Source: Roseiarcus sp963764955
GTDB lineage: Bacteria > Pseudomonadota > Alphaproteobacteria > Rhizobiales > Beijerinckiaceae
DNA: 64,000 bases
Direction of reading: 5' to 3'
NCBI GenBank assembly: GCA_963764955.1
Contig: CAVXVE010000069.1
Location: 1 to 64,000 of the forward strand
Shown: positions 16,545-26,154 of the stretch, piece after piece
Numbering within the stretch: position 1 is the stretch's first letter
How the letters are laid out: every line of letters begins with the position of its first letter
The notes under the pieces: model-generated
Seen by the model: the letters and a program-made list of their open reading frames with translations, nothing else
Told to the model about the DNA's origin: nothing
The model's database searches: none
Program-made: the position numbers and the translations under genes

Positions 16545-17000
16545 ATGACCAGAGACCGCGACGCCCAATTGCGCAACCTGATCGCCGGCTACGGCGATTC
16601 GATTCGCCTCAGCGACATCAAGGCGAATATCGCCGTGCTGTTCGTCGCCATCATGATGGGCACCGTTCTTCAGTTTCACGCTCAGTACCCCTGGTATCTG
16701 AGCGTGCCGGTGATCCTGGCGCCGTTCATCGTCATGTTCCTAAACCTGCTCGTCTCCGTCTATCCGCGCTATCCTCGCGTCGGCCGCAAGCGATTCCCGA
16801 TCTGGCGCGGCGCGAACCCGGCGGATTTCGAGTTCATCGCCGATCCGGTGCTCGAGGCGGAGGAGCTGCCTCTCCGATGCGCGCTCCTGTCGCGGACTCT
16901 CTACTGGAAGAACGTCACCCTCCAGGCCGCCTATCTGATCGCGATGGCCACGCTGTTCGCTGGCGGGGTGCTCTTGTTCGTGACCTGGCTGCGCCCCTGA
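16545..17000 (+). CDS. Pycsar-effector-like membrane protein, paralog 3
   Basis: 151 residues from ATG 16545 (MTRDRDAQLRNLIAGYGDSI). More divergent but same architecture: SDIKANIAVLFVAIMMGTVL (D-I-K-A then TM1), TM2 about 52-75, VYPRYPRVGRKRFPIWRG, soluble stretch ELPLRCALLSRTLYWKN, TM3 about 126-148. It follows paralog 2 by 82 bp without the duplicated leader, so it may be co-transcribed with it. Three related copies in a row is unusual for this family. No cyclase gene is visible in the window. Confidence 0.75.
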   Translation: MTRDRDAQLRNLIAGYGDSIRLSDIKANIAVLFVAIMMGTVLQFHAQYPWYLSVPVILAPFIVMFLNLLVSVYPRYPRVGRKRFPIWRGANPADFEFIADPVLEAEELPLRCALLSRTLYWKNVTLQAAYLIAMATLFAGGVLLFVTWLRP

Positions 17001-17193
17001 CGCGCGCGCTGAGGACAAGCGCCGAGCCGCTGGCGGCAAGGCCGCCGCGTCCGGTTTCGAGGTTTGACGGCGCCCGCCATCCCACTTACAAAGAGGCGCG
17101 CCCCGACCATCAGGGCATAAAAAATCAGATATCAAAGCTGGACTGACTGAGCCGATGCTGCGGCCGGCTTGGCTTGAACATGGGAGAGAAACG

Positions 17194-18457
17194 ATGCTCA
17201 CGATCAAGGCGGCGCTTGCCGGAGCCCTTGTCTACTCGGCGGCGGCGACCGTGGCCCTGGCCGAACCCAAGACCAACCTGCTCAGCCAGTGGTCCGAAGG
17301 GCTCCGACGCGGCGGCGATCGCCAAGCTCGGCGAGATGTTCACCGCCGCCGGCGGCAAATGGGAACAGACCTCGATCGCCGGCCATACCGCCAACACGCT
17401 GGCGAAATTGCGCGCCGACGTCGTCGCCGGCAACGCGCCGCCCGCCGTGCAGCTCAAGGGTCCGGAAATCGCCGAGTGGAACGAGACCGGCATGACCGCC
17501 AACCTCGACGACCTCGCCAACAAGGAAGGCTGGGACAAGGTCGTCGCGCCCGAGCTCCTGCCGGTGATGAAGCCGGGCGGCCACTGGGTCGCCGTGCCGA
17601 TGAACATCCACCGCATCAACTGGATCTGGGGCTCGACCAAGGCGATGGAGCAGGCCGGAATCAAGGAGCTGCCGAAGACCTGGGCCGAATTCAACGCCGA
17701 TTGCGACAAGGCGGTCGCGGCCCATCTCATCTGCCTTGCCCATTTCAGCCAGGACTGGACCGACGCGACGACGTTCGAGGTGGTCGTCTACGGGCAGAAC
17801 ATCGATTTGTTCCGCAAGGCCTTCGTCGAGGGCGACACCAAGGCGATGCGCTCGCCCGACATGGTCAAGGCGTTCGCGCAGATGCGCCTGATGGTGTCGA
17901 AATACATGGATCCCGGCATCGCCGGCCGCGACTACAACACCGCGACCAGCATGATCGCCAAGGGGCAGGCCGCGTTCATGATCATGGGCGACTGGCAGAT
18001 CGGCATCTTCACCGCGGCCGGACTGAAGACGCCCCAGGACTACCAGTGCGGGCAGGCGCCGACCGACTGGGGCAAGCCCGGCTTCATCCTCAATTCGGAC
18101 TCGGTCGTCTTCTTCAAGCAGAAGGACCCTGACTACGTCGCGGGCCAGACGCTGCTTGCGCATCTCATCATGTCGCCGAAGTTCCAGACCGTGTTCAATG
18201 AGGCCAAGGGCTCGATACCCGCCCGGCTCGACATCGATCTCAAGGATTTCAACCCCTGTCAGCAGAAGTCGCTGAAGGCCTTGCAGGCCTCGATCGCCGA
18301 CGGCACGCTGGTGCGCTCGATGGCCCACAACATGACCATCCTGCAGAAGTATCGCGGCGCGATCCTCGACACCATCACCGCCTTCGTCAACAACCCGAAA
18401 ACGACCCCGGAAGAAGCCGCCAACGCCATGGCGGACGCCGTCGACGCGCAAAAGTAA
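17194..18457 (+). pseudogene. CUT1-type sugar ABC transporter substrate-binding protein, frame broken
   Basis: ATG 17194 (GGAGAG just upstream) starts a Sec signal peptide MLTIKAALAGALVYSAAATV with an ALA-type cleavage site, then KTNLLSQWSEG. One extra C near 17301 shifts the frame; the rest is intact: GNAPPAVQLKGPEIAEWNET, GHWVAVPMNIHRINWIW, MGDWQIGIFTAAGLKTP, ending DAVDAQK. About 420 residues, the normal size of periplasmic sugar receptors in this class (sorbitol/mannitol, glucose or oligosaccharide types). It heads a set with two permeases and an ATPase. Specificity cannot be inferred. Confidence 0.85.
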
Positions 18458-18523
18458 GCAGTCCCGGGGCCGGTCGCGCGGCGCCTCAGTCGCGCGGCCG
18501 GTTCTGCTCGTGCGGTTGAACGC

Positions 18524-19465
18524 ATGCCCATGTCGAACGCCCTGAGCGCGAACCAGGCCATCCAGACGAAACCGGCCTTGCGCGAAAAGCTGGGAGCCTG
18601 GACTCCGAGGCTGGCGATCGCGCCCGGCGCGGTGGCGAGCCTCGTCTATGTGTTCGGCTTCACGCTGTGGACGCTCTATATTTCGATGTCCAACAGCACG
18701 ATGCTGCCGACCTACAGGTTTGTCGGCCTGAAACCCTATTTCGATCTCTGGTCGAACGAGCGCTGGAAAATCGCCTACGGCAATCTCTTCTATTTCAGCG
18801 CCGTCTATGTCGTCGTGTCGCTCGCGGTCGGTCTCGCGCTCGCCATCGCCATCGACCAGCGGGTGCGCGGCGAAGCGATATGGCGGACGATCTTTCTCTA
18901 TCCGCTCGCTGTGTCGTTCGTGGTCACCGGCGTGGTGTGGAGCTGGCTCTATAGCCCCGACGCCGGAATCGAATTTCTGGTGCGCAGCCTCGGCTGGCAC
19001 GATTTCACCTTCCGCCTGATCACCAACCGCTACACCGCGATCTACGCCATCATCGCCACCGGCGTCTGGCAGTCTTCCGGCTTCGCCATGGCGCTCTTTC
19101 TCGCGGGCCTGCGGTCGGTCGATCCGGACCTCGTCAAGGCGGCGCAGATCGACGGCGCTGGCCCCATGCGCATCTACCGCAAAGTGATCCTGCCCTCGAT
19201 TGCGCCCATATTCGTCGCCGTCGCGGTCGTGCTGCTGCAATTCGCCATCAAGACCTTCGATCTCGTCGTCGCGCTGACCCATGGCGGACCGGGCATATCG
19301 ACGACCTTTCCGGCGAACTACGTCTATGACCTCATGTTCCAGCGCGGCGAGATCGCCGTCGGCGCGGCCGCCTCGATCATGATGCTGGCGGCGCTCGCGG
19401 TGGTGCTGGTTCCTTACGCGCTGTGGACGGTCTGGCGTTCGCGCCGCGAGGCCGCCCATGGCTGA
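18524..19465 (+). CDS. CUT1 ABC transporter permease (MalF-like)
   Basis: 313 residues with about six membrane spans. Family landmarks: LAIAPGAVASLVYVFGFTLW near the N-terminus, SLAVGLALAIAIDQ, and the cytoplasmic EAA loop LVKAAQIDGAGPMRIYRKVI (about 205-225) that docks on the ATPase. Pairs with the following permease in the inner membrane. ATG 18524 or 18530 are both possible; the gene ends inside the start of the next one (8-bp overlap). Confidence 0.9.
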   Translation: MPMSNALSANQAIQTKPALREKLGAWTPRLAIAPGAVASLVYVFGFTLWTLYISMSNSTMLPTYRFVGLKPYFDLWSNERWKIAYGNLFYFSAVYVVVSLAVGLALAIAIDQRVRGEAIWRTIFLYPLAVSFVVTGVVWSWLYSPDAGIEFLVRSLGWHDFTFRLITNRYTAIYAIIATGVWQSSGFAMALFLAGLRSVDPDLVKAAQIDGAGPMRIYRKVILPSIAPIFVAVAVVLLQFAIKTFDLVVALTHGGPGISTTFPANYVYDLMFQRGEIAVGAAASIMMLAALAVVLVPYALWTVWRSRREAAHG

Positions 19466-20360
19466 CGCGACCTTCGATCTCGCGCTCAACGCGCCCGCTC
19501 GCAGCGAAAGCCTTCGCTATTCGTTGAGCCGGACCGCGATCTACGCTTTCCTCGTTGTGTTCGCGCTCATCTATCTGCTGCCGCTGTTCGTCGTCGTCGC
19601 CAATTCATTCCGCGAACTGCCGGAGATCACCCAGAACGGGCTGATCGCCCTGCCGCACAGCTTCTCGCTCAGCGCCTGGCCGAAAGCCTGGGCGCATTAT
19701 TGCGTCGCCGGCACCTGCGAAGGCATCAAGCGCAACTTCTTCAACTCGCTCTACATGACGATCCCGGCGACGATCGCCTCGACGCTTGTCGGCGCGCTCA
19801 ACGGCTACGTCCTCTCGAAATGGCGCTTCCCGGGATCGGAGACCCTGTTCATCTGCATCGTCCTTGGCGTGTTCATGCCGGGGCAGGTGGCGCTGCTGCC
19901 GTGGGCCTATATCCTCGGCGCGCTGCATCTCTCGAATTCGGTCTATGGACTCATTGTCATTCACGTGGTGCAGGGCCTGTCGTTCACGACGCTGTTCTGC
20001 CGCAATTATTACGTCAACATCCCCGACGACCTCATCAAGGCGGCGCGTATCGACGGCGCCGGCTTCTGGCGTATCTTTTTCAAGATCGTGCTGCCGCTCT
20101 CGCCGCCGATCCTGATCGTCACCGTGATCTGGCAGTTCACCGGCATCTGGAACGAGTTCCTGTTCGGCGTCGTGTTCACCGGCGGAACTCAGCAGCCGAT
20201 CACCGTGGCGCTGGTCGCGCTGGCGACCAGCCAGATGAACGCCCACCCTTACGATGTCGCGAGCGCAGCGGTGATGATCGGCGCCATTCCGCCGCTTTTG
20301 ATCTATCTCTTCGGCGGCAAATATTTCGTGCGCGGACTGACCCAGGGCGCCATCAAATGA
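19458..20360 (+). CDS. CUT1 ABC transporter permease (MalG-like)
   Basis: 300 residues, about six spans. AIYAFLVVFALIYLLPLFVV forms TM1; the EAA loop is LIKAARIDGAGFWRIFFKIV at about 190-210. The periplasmic segment after TM1 is long and holds FRELPEITQNGLIALPH as in sorbitol/glucose-type CUT1 systems. Overlaps the previous gene by 8 bp and is followed by the ATPase after 10 bp, so the three are translationally linked. Confidence 0.9.
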   Translation: MADATFDLALNAPARSESLRYSLSRTAIYAFLVVFALIYLLPLFVVVANSFRELPEITQNGLIALPHSFSLSAWPKAWAHYCVAGTCEGIKRNFFNSLYMTIPATIASTLVGALNGYVLSKWRFPGSETLFICIVLGVFMPGQVALLPWAYILGALHLSNSVYGLIVIHVVQGLSFTTLFCRNYYVNIPDDLIKAARIDGAGFWRIFFKIVLPLSPPILIVTVIWQFTGIWNEFLFGVVFTGGTQQPITVALVALATSQMNAHPYDVASAAVMIGAIPPLLIYLFGGKYFVRGLTQGAIK

Positions 20361-20370
20361 CCGGCCAACC

Positions 20371-21496
20371 ATGGCGACGCTGACCATCTCGGGGCTGCAC
20401 AAGCGCTTCGGCGCGGTCGAGGTCCTCAAGGGGATCGATCTCGAGGCGCAGACGGGCGAGTTCGTCGCGCTCGTCGGCCCGTCCGGCTGCGGCAAGTCGA
20501 CTCTGCTCGCGATGATCGCGGGCCTGGAGAGCGTCAGCCAGGGCGAGATCCGCATCGACGGAACGCTCGTCAACGCGGTCGCGCCCAAGGACCGCGACAT
20601 CGCCATGGTGTTCCAGTCCTACGCGCTTTACCCGACGATGACCGCGCGCCAGAACATGACCTTCGGCATGGAGAGCCGCGGCGTGCCGAAGGCCGAGCAG
20701 AACGCCGCGATCGCGCGCGTCGCCTCGCTGTTGCAGATCGAGCCGCTGCTCAACCGCAAGCCCGGCCAGTTGTCCGGCGGGCAGCGCCAGCGCGTCGCCA
20801 TGGGACGCGCGCTTGTCCGCGATCCGAAGCTCTTCCTCTTCGACGAGCCATTGTCCAATCTCGACGCCAAGCTGCGCGTCGACATGCGCACCGAGATCAA
20901 GAAGCTCCATCTGAGAGTCGGCAAGACCACCGTCTATGTCACCCATGACCAGATCGAGGCGATGACGCTCGCCTCCCGCATCGCGGTGATGCACCAGGGC
21001 TCGATCCAGCAGTTCGACGAGCCGCAGGCCGTCTACGACCGGCCCGGCCAACATGTTCGTCGCCGGCTTCATGGGCTCGCCGTCGATGAATTTCATCCCC
21101 GGCGAACTCACCAAGCTCGACGGCCGTCCTGCGGTCGCCATTGCGATTGGCCACGGCGAAACCGCGACGCTGCCGCTTCCGCAAACGCCCGCGTCCCGTC
21201 CCGCGAGCGGCAAGGTGGTGCTGGGGGTGCGGCCGGAACATCTGTTCCGCTACGACGCGAGCCTGAAGGCGCAGAAGGCGGGGCTTGCGATGCTGACCGC
21301 GCCGGTCGAAGTGGTCGAGCCGACCGGCGCCGAGACGCATGCCGTCCTGAAGATCGGCGAGCAGGAGATCGTCGGGCGCTTCGATCCGGACGGCGCGCCG
21401 CGCCTCGGCGAACTGTTGCCGCTTGGCGTCGACATGGCGCACGCCTGCCTGTTCGATCCCGCAACGCAAGCCCTCATTCCGCAGGCCGCCGCTTGA
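20371..21496 (+). pseudogene. CUT1 ABC transporter ATPase (UgpC/MalK-like), frame broken
   Basis: N-terminal ATPase intact: Walker A GPSGCGKST, Q-loop VFQSYALYPTM, signature LSGGQRQRVAMGRALVRDP, Walker B FLFDEPLSNLDAKLR, switch His in YVTHDQIEAMTLA. Near 21045 an extra G in a CCCGGCC run breaks the frame. The C-terminal regulatory/TOBE part continues as ANMFVAGFMGSPSMNFI, LGVRPEHLFRYDASLK, ending LIPQAAA at 21496. About 375 residues, normal length. Supplies ATP hydrolysis for the permease pair; its C-terminal domain may also receive inducer-exclusion type control. Confidence 0.85.
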
Positions 21497-22255
21497 CCTT
21501 CGCCGTCTATCCCAGCCTCGCCGGACGCAATGTGTTCGTCAGCGGCGGCGCGACCGGCATCGGCGCCGACATCGTGCGCGCCTTCGCGCGCAACGCCGCG
21601 CATGTCGCTTTCATCGACGTCCAGCGCGCCGAGGGCGAAGCGCATGGCCGCAGAGGTGAAGAGCGCGGGCGGGACGGCGCTCTTTCTCGCCTGCGACGTG
21701 ACCGACGTTTCCGCGCTGCAGGCCGCTATCGCGGAGGCGCACGCGAAGCTCGGGCCCATCGCGGTCCTGGTCAACAACGCGGCCAACGATGAGCGCCATG
21801 CGGTGGCCGACGTGACCGCCGACTACTGGGACCGCGCCCAGAACGTGAATCTTCGGCATCACTTCTTCGCCGCCCAGGCCGTCCACCCGCAGATGCGCGA
21901 ACTGGGCTTCGGCTCGATCATCAATCTTTCGTCGATCGCCTGGCGCGGCGCGGCCGAGATGCCGGCTTACTCCGCCGCCAAGGCCGGGGTCATCGGTCTC
22001 ACCCATGCGCTAGCGCGCGCGTTCGGCTCCGATAACATTCGCGTGAACGCGATCGAGCCCGGCGCGGTGATGACCGATCGGCAGCGGCGGCTGTGGTACA
22101 AGACGCCGGAATCGATCGACGCGATTGTCCAGCGCCAGGCCATCAAGTCGACGCTCATCGGCGAGGACATCGCGCGCATGGCGCTCTTTCTCGCCGCCGA
22201 CGACAGCCGCATGGTCACCAAGCAGTCGATCACCGTCGATGCGGGGCTTCGATGA
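21493..22255 (+). pseudogene. Short-chain dehydrogenase/reductase, frame broken
   Basis: Likely start TTG 21493, overlapping the ATPase stop. GRNVFVSGGATGIGADIV (cofactor loop) is in one frame; after a break near 21640 the rest follows: AVLVNNAANDERHAVADV, IINLSSIAWRGAAEMPAYSA with the catalytic YSAAK, NAIEPGAVMTD and a C-terminus SITVDAGLR. About 250 residues. Oxidoreductases of this type in sugar islands oxidise the free sugar or its lactone; substrate unknown. The stop overlaps the next start (ATGA). Confidence 0.8.
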
Positions 22256-23289
22256 ACGAAATTGCGAAGACGCTTCAGCCCGAGGCGCGCGGACAGGCGT
22301 TCGCTTTCGGCCTCAATCCGTATGGCCTGACTTATCACCTTGGCCTTCAGGGCGCGGGCGGTCCGCGCGCCAACCTTAAGGGCGCGGGCCTCGACGGCTT
22401 CATCGCCATCGCGACCGAACTCGGCGCGAGCGTTCTCGAGATCTACGACCCATGGCTAAGGGCGCTGAGCGACGATGAGCTCCGCGCGCTGCGCGACCGG
22501 CTCGCGGGCTTGAGCATGACTCCGGTCGTCAGCTCGGGGCTGATGATGGGCCCGTTCGAGAGCGCGCTGCGCTCGGCGCGCATTCTCGAAGCCAAGGTCA
22601 TCCGTCATGGCCTGACGACGGTCCTGTGCGGCGACCGTCACGCGCTTGGCGAGAAATGGAAGGAGCTGGTCGCCGAGGTCCGCGCCGCGCTCGCCGACCG
22701 TGGCCCGCGCGCGGCCGACGAAGGCAGAATTCTGGCGATCGAGAACCATCAGGATTTCGGCAGCGACGAGCTTGTGGAATTCTGCGAAGCGATGCGCGGC
22801 GTCGGAATCTGCCTTGACACCGGCAACACATTTCCCGTGGCCGAGGCGCCGCTCGATTTCGTCGCCCGCGTCGCGCCCCATGTGCGGCACGTCCATCTCA
22901 AGGATTACCGCGTGCAGTTCACCGACGAGGGCTATCGCCTGGTGCGCTGCGCCATCGGCGACGGCGCCGTCCCGATGGCGGCGATGCTCGACATCCTGGC
23001 GGGGCAGGGCCGGAAGCTTGGCGCGGTGCTCGAGCCGGGCGCGCTGGAGGCGCGGCACGTGCGGTTTCTGCGTCCGGAATGGTGGCGCTTCTATGCGCCC
23101 AAGTCCGCGCCGGCGCTTGCCGCCTGCCTCGCCGCCGCGAGGGTCAATCGCCTCGCCGACGAGGCGGACTACCGCACGCCTTGGGAGCGCGGCGAGGATC
23201 ATGCGATCGCCGACTACGAACTCGACATGATCCGCCGCAGCGCCCGCAACATGCGCGCGCTCGGCCTCGGACGTAAGAATGGAGACTGA
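22252..23289 (+). CDS. Sugar phosphate isomerase/epimerase-like TIM-barrel protein
   Basis: 345 residues from ATG 22252. AP-endonuclease-2/xylose-isomerase-like TIM barrel. Metal ligand candidates appear as LEIYDPW early, GRILAIENHQDFGSDELVE (Glu), GICLDTGNTFPVAE (Asp), VRHVHLKDYRV (His and Asp) and LEPGALEA (Glu). These barrels interconvert keto/aldo sugars or epimerise them using a divalent metal. Translationally coupled to the SDR upstream. The C-terminal 60 residues extend beyond the barrel (RSARNMRALGLGRKNGD at the end). Confidence 0.8.
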   Translation: MNEIAKTLQPEARGQAFAFGLNPYGLTYHLGLQGAGGPRANLKGAGLDGFIAIATELGASVLEIYDPWLRALSDDELRALRDRLAGLSMTPVVSSGLMMGPFESALRSARILEAKVIRHGLTTVLCGDRHALGEKWKELVAEVRAALADRGPRAADEGRILAIENHQDFGSDELVEFCEAMRGVGICLDTGNTFPVAEAPLDFVARVAPHVRHVHLKDYRVQFTDEGYRLVRCAIGDGAVPMAAMLDILAGQGRKLGAVLEPGALEARHVRFLRPEWWRFYAPKSAPALAACLAAARVNRLADEADYRTPWERGEDHAIADYELDMIRRSARNMRALGLGRKNGD

Positions 23290-23293
23290 TGGC

Positions 23294-24103
23294 ATGACCA
23301 AAGAGCTCGCTGGCAAAATCGCGTTCGTCACCGGCTCGGGCCGCGGGCTCGGGCGCGTGATGGCGGATCGATTGGCCGAGCTCGGCGCGGACGTGGCGAT
23401 CCATGACCTCAGCTGGACCGCGCCCGCGAAATATGGCGAGGCGGCCGATCTCGACGCGGTGGCCAAGGTGATCGCCCGGCATGGCGGAAGGGTCATGGGC
23501 GTCAGCGGCAATATCGGCGACAAGGCGGCGGTCGCAAAGATGAGGGAAGAGATCGAAGCCAGGCTCGGCCGGGTCGACATCCTGGTCAATTGCGCCGGCG
23601 GCGACATCGGCGCTAAAGGCGGCAAGCCCGAGCCGAACGACGCGCTCGGCATTCCGCTCGAGGACATCAGGGCGCTGACCGAGAACAACCTCTATGGCAC
23701 GATCCTCGTCTGCCAGGCGTTCGTGCCGCCGATGGTGAAGGCGGGAAGCGGATCGGTGATCAACATCGGCTCGGCCGCGGCGCAATTCGGGGTGACGAAC
23801 GGGGTCATCTATGCGGCGCTCAAGGCCGCCGTCATCCACTACACGCGCTGCCTCGCCGCGTCGGTGCGGACCGAGGGCGTTCGCGTCAATGCGGTGAGCC
23901 CGGGCGCGACCAAGACCGCGCGCTTCGAGGCGACGCGGGTCGTCGATCCGAAGAAGATGGATTCGTCGATCAAGTCGCTCATCCGCTATGGGGAGCCGGA
24001 CGAGATGGCCGACGCGGTCGCCTTCCTCGCCGGCCCGAGGAGCAAATATATCAGCGGCCAGGTTCTTCGGGTCGACGGCGGGGAAACGCTGTTTCCGGGC
24101 TGA
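23294..24103 (+). CDS. Short-chain dehydrogenase/reductase
   Basis: 269 residues, intact. Start ATG 23294 has GGAGA at a suitable distance; ATG 23279 overlaps the previous gene and is less likely. KIAFVTGSGRGLGRVMADRL (NAD(P) loop TGxxxGxG), ILVNCAGGDIGA, GSVINIGSAAAQ (Ser), VIYAALKAAVIHY (YxxxK), NAVSPGATKTARFE. Sits between the isomerase and another SDR, in the same direction. Substrate unknown, but having two SDRs in series suggests consecutive oxidations or two related substrates. Confidence 0.85.
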   Translation: MTKELAGKIAFVTGSGRGLGRVMADRLAELGADVAIHDLSWTAPAKYGEAADLDAVAKVIARHGGRVMGVSGNIGDKAAVAKMREEIEARLGRVDILVNCAGGDIGAKGGKPEPNDALGIPLEDIRALTENNLYGTILVCQAFVPPMVKAGSGSVINIGSAAAQFGVTNGVIYAALKAAVIHYTRCLAASVRTEGVRVNAVSPGATKTARFEATRVVDPKKMDSSIKSLIRYGEPDEMADAVAFLAGPRSKYISGQVLRVDGGETLFPG

Positions 24104-24139
24104 GCGAACAGCTGAGAACGATGAACAGGAGAGTTGAAA

Positions 24140-24894
24140 GTGTCGGACGCCAAACGGTTTGAGGGGATGACGGCGGTGGTGACGGGCGGGGCGTCCGGCA
24201 TCGGGCTCGGCGTCGCGAAGCGGATCGCGGCCGAGGGCGGGCGGGTCACGATATGGGACCAGGATCCCGCGCGTCTGAAGGCCGCGGTTGCAGAGGTCGG
24301 CGCCAAGGCCGCGCGCGCGGATGAGGTCAATGTCACCGACCCGAACGCGGTCGAGCGCGCGACTCTCGCCGCCGCCGGCGAGATGGGCCACATCGACATC
24401 CTCGTCTGCTCGGCGGGCGTGGCCGGGCAGAACGCCCTCGTCATCAATTATCCCGATCGATGAATGGAAGCGCGTCTTCGACATCAACGTCAACGGCCTC
24501 TTCTACTGCAACCGTTTTGTCGCCAGGCTGATGAAGGAGCGAGGCTACGGTCGCATCGTCAACATCGCCTCGATCGCCGGCAAGGAGGGCAATCCGACCG
24601 CCTCCGCTTACAGCGCGTCGAAGGCCGCGGTCATCGGCCTCACCAAGTCGCTCGGCAAGGAGCTGGCGAAGGACGGCGTCACCGTGAACACGATCACGCC
24701 GGCGACCATCGACACGCCGATCCTCGCGCAAGTGTCGGACGGCTCATATCGCCTATATGCGCTCGAAAATTCCGATGGAGCGCTTTGGCACCGTCGAGGA
24801 GGCGGCCGCGATCGTCTGCTGGCTCGCGAGCCGCGAATGCTCGTTCACCACCGGCGCGGTGTTCGATCTCTCGGGCGGCCGCGCCACCTATTGA
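24140..24894 (+). pseudogene. Short-chain dehydrogenase/reductase, frame broken twice
   Basis: GTG 24140 follows CAGGAGAG. MTAVVTGGASGIGLGVAKRI, DILVCSAGVAGQN, then a break near 24462, then WKRVFDINVNGLFYCNRFV, IVNIASIAGKEGNPTASAYS with YSASK, NTITPATIDTPILAQ, a second break near 24750, then GTVEEAAAIVCWLASRE and a C-terminus GAVFDLSGGRATY ending at 24894. About 250 residues when repaired. All catalytic residues (Ser, Tyr, Lys) are present. Confidence 0.8.
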
Positions 24895-24916
24895 GGCTCA
24901 AGGGAGCGCCGAGGAC

Positions 24917-25943
24917 ATGAGCGAGCCTGCGCTCATCGAGACCGGCGACCTGATCGAGCCCGGTCTGATCGAGGCGTTGCGCCGCATGGGCCTCGTGAAA
25001 GCGGGAGAATCCGCCCGTCTCACGCCGCTGACCGGCGGGGTGTCGTCGGATATCTCGCTGGTCGAGGCGGGCGGCCGGCGCTTCTGCGTCAAGCGCGCGC
25101 TGCCGAGGCTCAAGGTCGCGGCGCTGTGGGAGGCGCCGGTCGAACGCAACGCGGCGGAAGCGGCCTATATGCGCGCGGTTCAGCGCTGGGCGCCGCATGC
25201 CGTTCCGCGCGTGCTTGGCGAAGACGCGAAAGCGGGCTGGTTCGCGATGGACTATCTTGCGCCCGAGCAGCATCGCTTATGGAAGGCTGAGCTTCTAGCC
25301 GGAATCGTGGACGTGGATTTCGCCGCTTCGGTCGGACGCGGCTCTTGGTCTCATCCATGCGCGCAGCGCCGCCGATCCGGACATTCCGGCAGCCTTCGCC
25401 AACGATTCCACGTTCGAGGCGATCCGCATCGAGCCTTACCTGCGCGCGACGGGTCGCGCCCATCCCGGGCTTGCCTCGCGCTTCGATGAACTCGCGCATA
25501 CGACGCTCACGACCAAGCGGGCGCTGGTTCACGGCGACGTCAGCCCCAAGAACATCCTGCAGGGCCCCGAGGGGCCGGTGTTCCTCGACGCCGAATGCGC
25601 CTGGTTCGGCGACCCGGCCTTCGATCTCGCCTTCTGTCTCAATCATCTCCTGCTTAAAGGCGCGCGCGAGGGCGCCGATCGGGCGCGCTACCTCGCCGCC
25701 TTTTCGGCGCTCGCCGACGCCTATCTCGCCGGCGTCGATTGGGAGCCCGCGGACAAGCTCGAAGCGCGCGCCGCCGCGCTGCTGCCGGCTCTGTTCCTCG
25801 CCCGCATCGACGGCAAGTCGCCGGTCGAGTATCTCGCCCGCGAGAGCGAGCGCGCCGCGGTGCGCCGATGCGCCATGCCGCTGATCTTGAATCCGCCCGC
25901 TCGTTTGACGGACATCGCCAGCGCATGGGAGCGGACGCGATGA
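24917..25943 (+). pseudogene. APH-fold phosphotransferase (small-molecule kinase), frame broken
   Basis: From ATG 24917 (MSEPALIETGDLIEPGLIEA). N-lobe LTGGVSSDISLVEAGGRRFC and VKRALPR with the ATP lysine; one extra base near 25330 breaks it; C-lobe RALVHGDVSPKNIL (the HGDxxxxN catalytic loop) and VFLDAECAWFGDPAFDLAFC (metal-binding Asp motif). About 340 residues. Members phosphorylate sugars, choline, methylthioribose, hydroxylysine or antibiotics; inside a carbohydrate island a sugar or sugar-acid kinase is the best guess. Confidence 0.8.
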
Positions 25944-25995
25944 GCGGTCAGTCCAAAGGGATTATTTATTCCGGCGCAAACCGCCTCATGCCTCC

Positions 25996-26052
25996 CGTCC
26001 ACCTCATCCTGAGGAGCGATACGCAGCATCGCGTCTCGAAGGATGCTCCAGA
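25996..26052. repeat. Dispersed intergenic palindromic repeat (REP-like)
   Basis: CACCTCATCCTGAGGAGCG then CGCGTCTCGAAGGATG. The CCTCATCCTGAG...TCGAAGGATG pattern recurs at 29090-29205 and is of a type widespread between genes in alphaproteobacteria. The surrounding 25944-26154 gap contains no gene I can support. Confidence 0.55.
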
Positions 26053-26154
26053 GAGCTTCGCCCGATTGGCGTGCGCTGGAGCGCTCCCTCGTCAGGCTCG
26101 GGACAGGCCCTTCGAGGCCCCTTCGGGGCGCCTCAGGGCGAGGGAAAAATCGCG

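Noticed and set aside
15215..16576. 453-codon minus-strand open frame across the membrane-protein triplet
   Set aside because: Its internal repetition mirrors the duplicated plus-strand genes, and the plus-strand products have coherent TM segments; the shadow is Arg/Asp/His-rich.
17282..19489. 735-codon minus-strand open frame
   Set aside because: Antisense to the sugar-binding and permease genes, whose families are clear; the peptide is Arg/His/Asp-rich as expected for a high-GC shadow.
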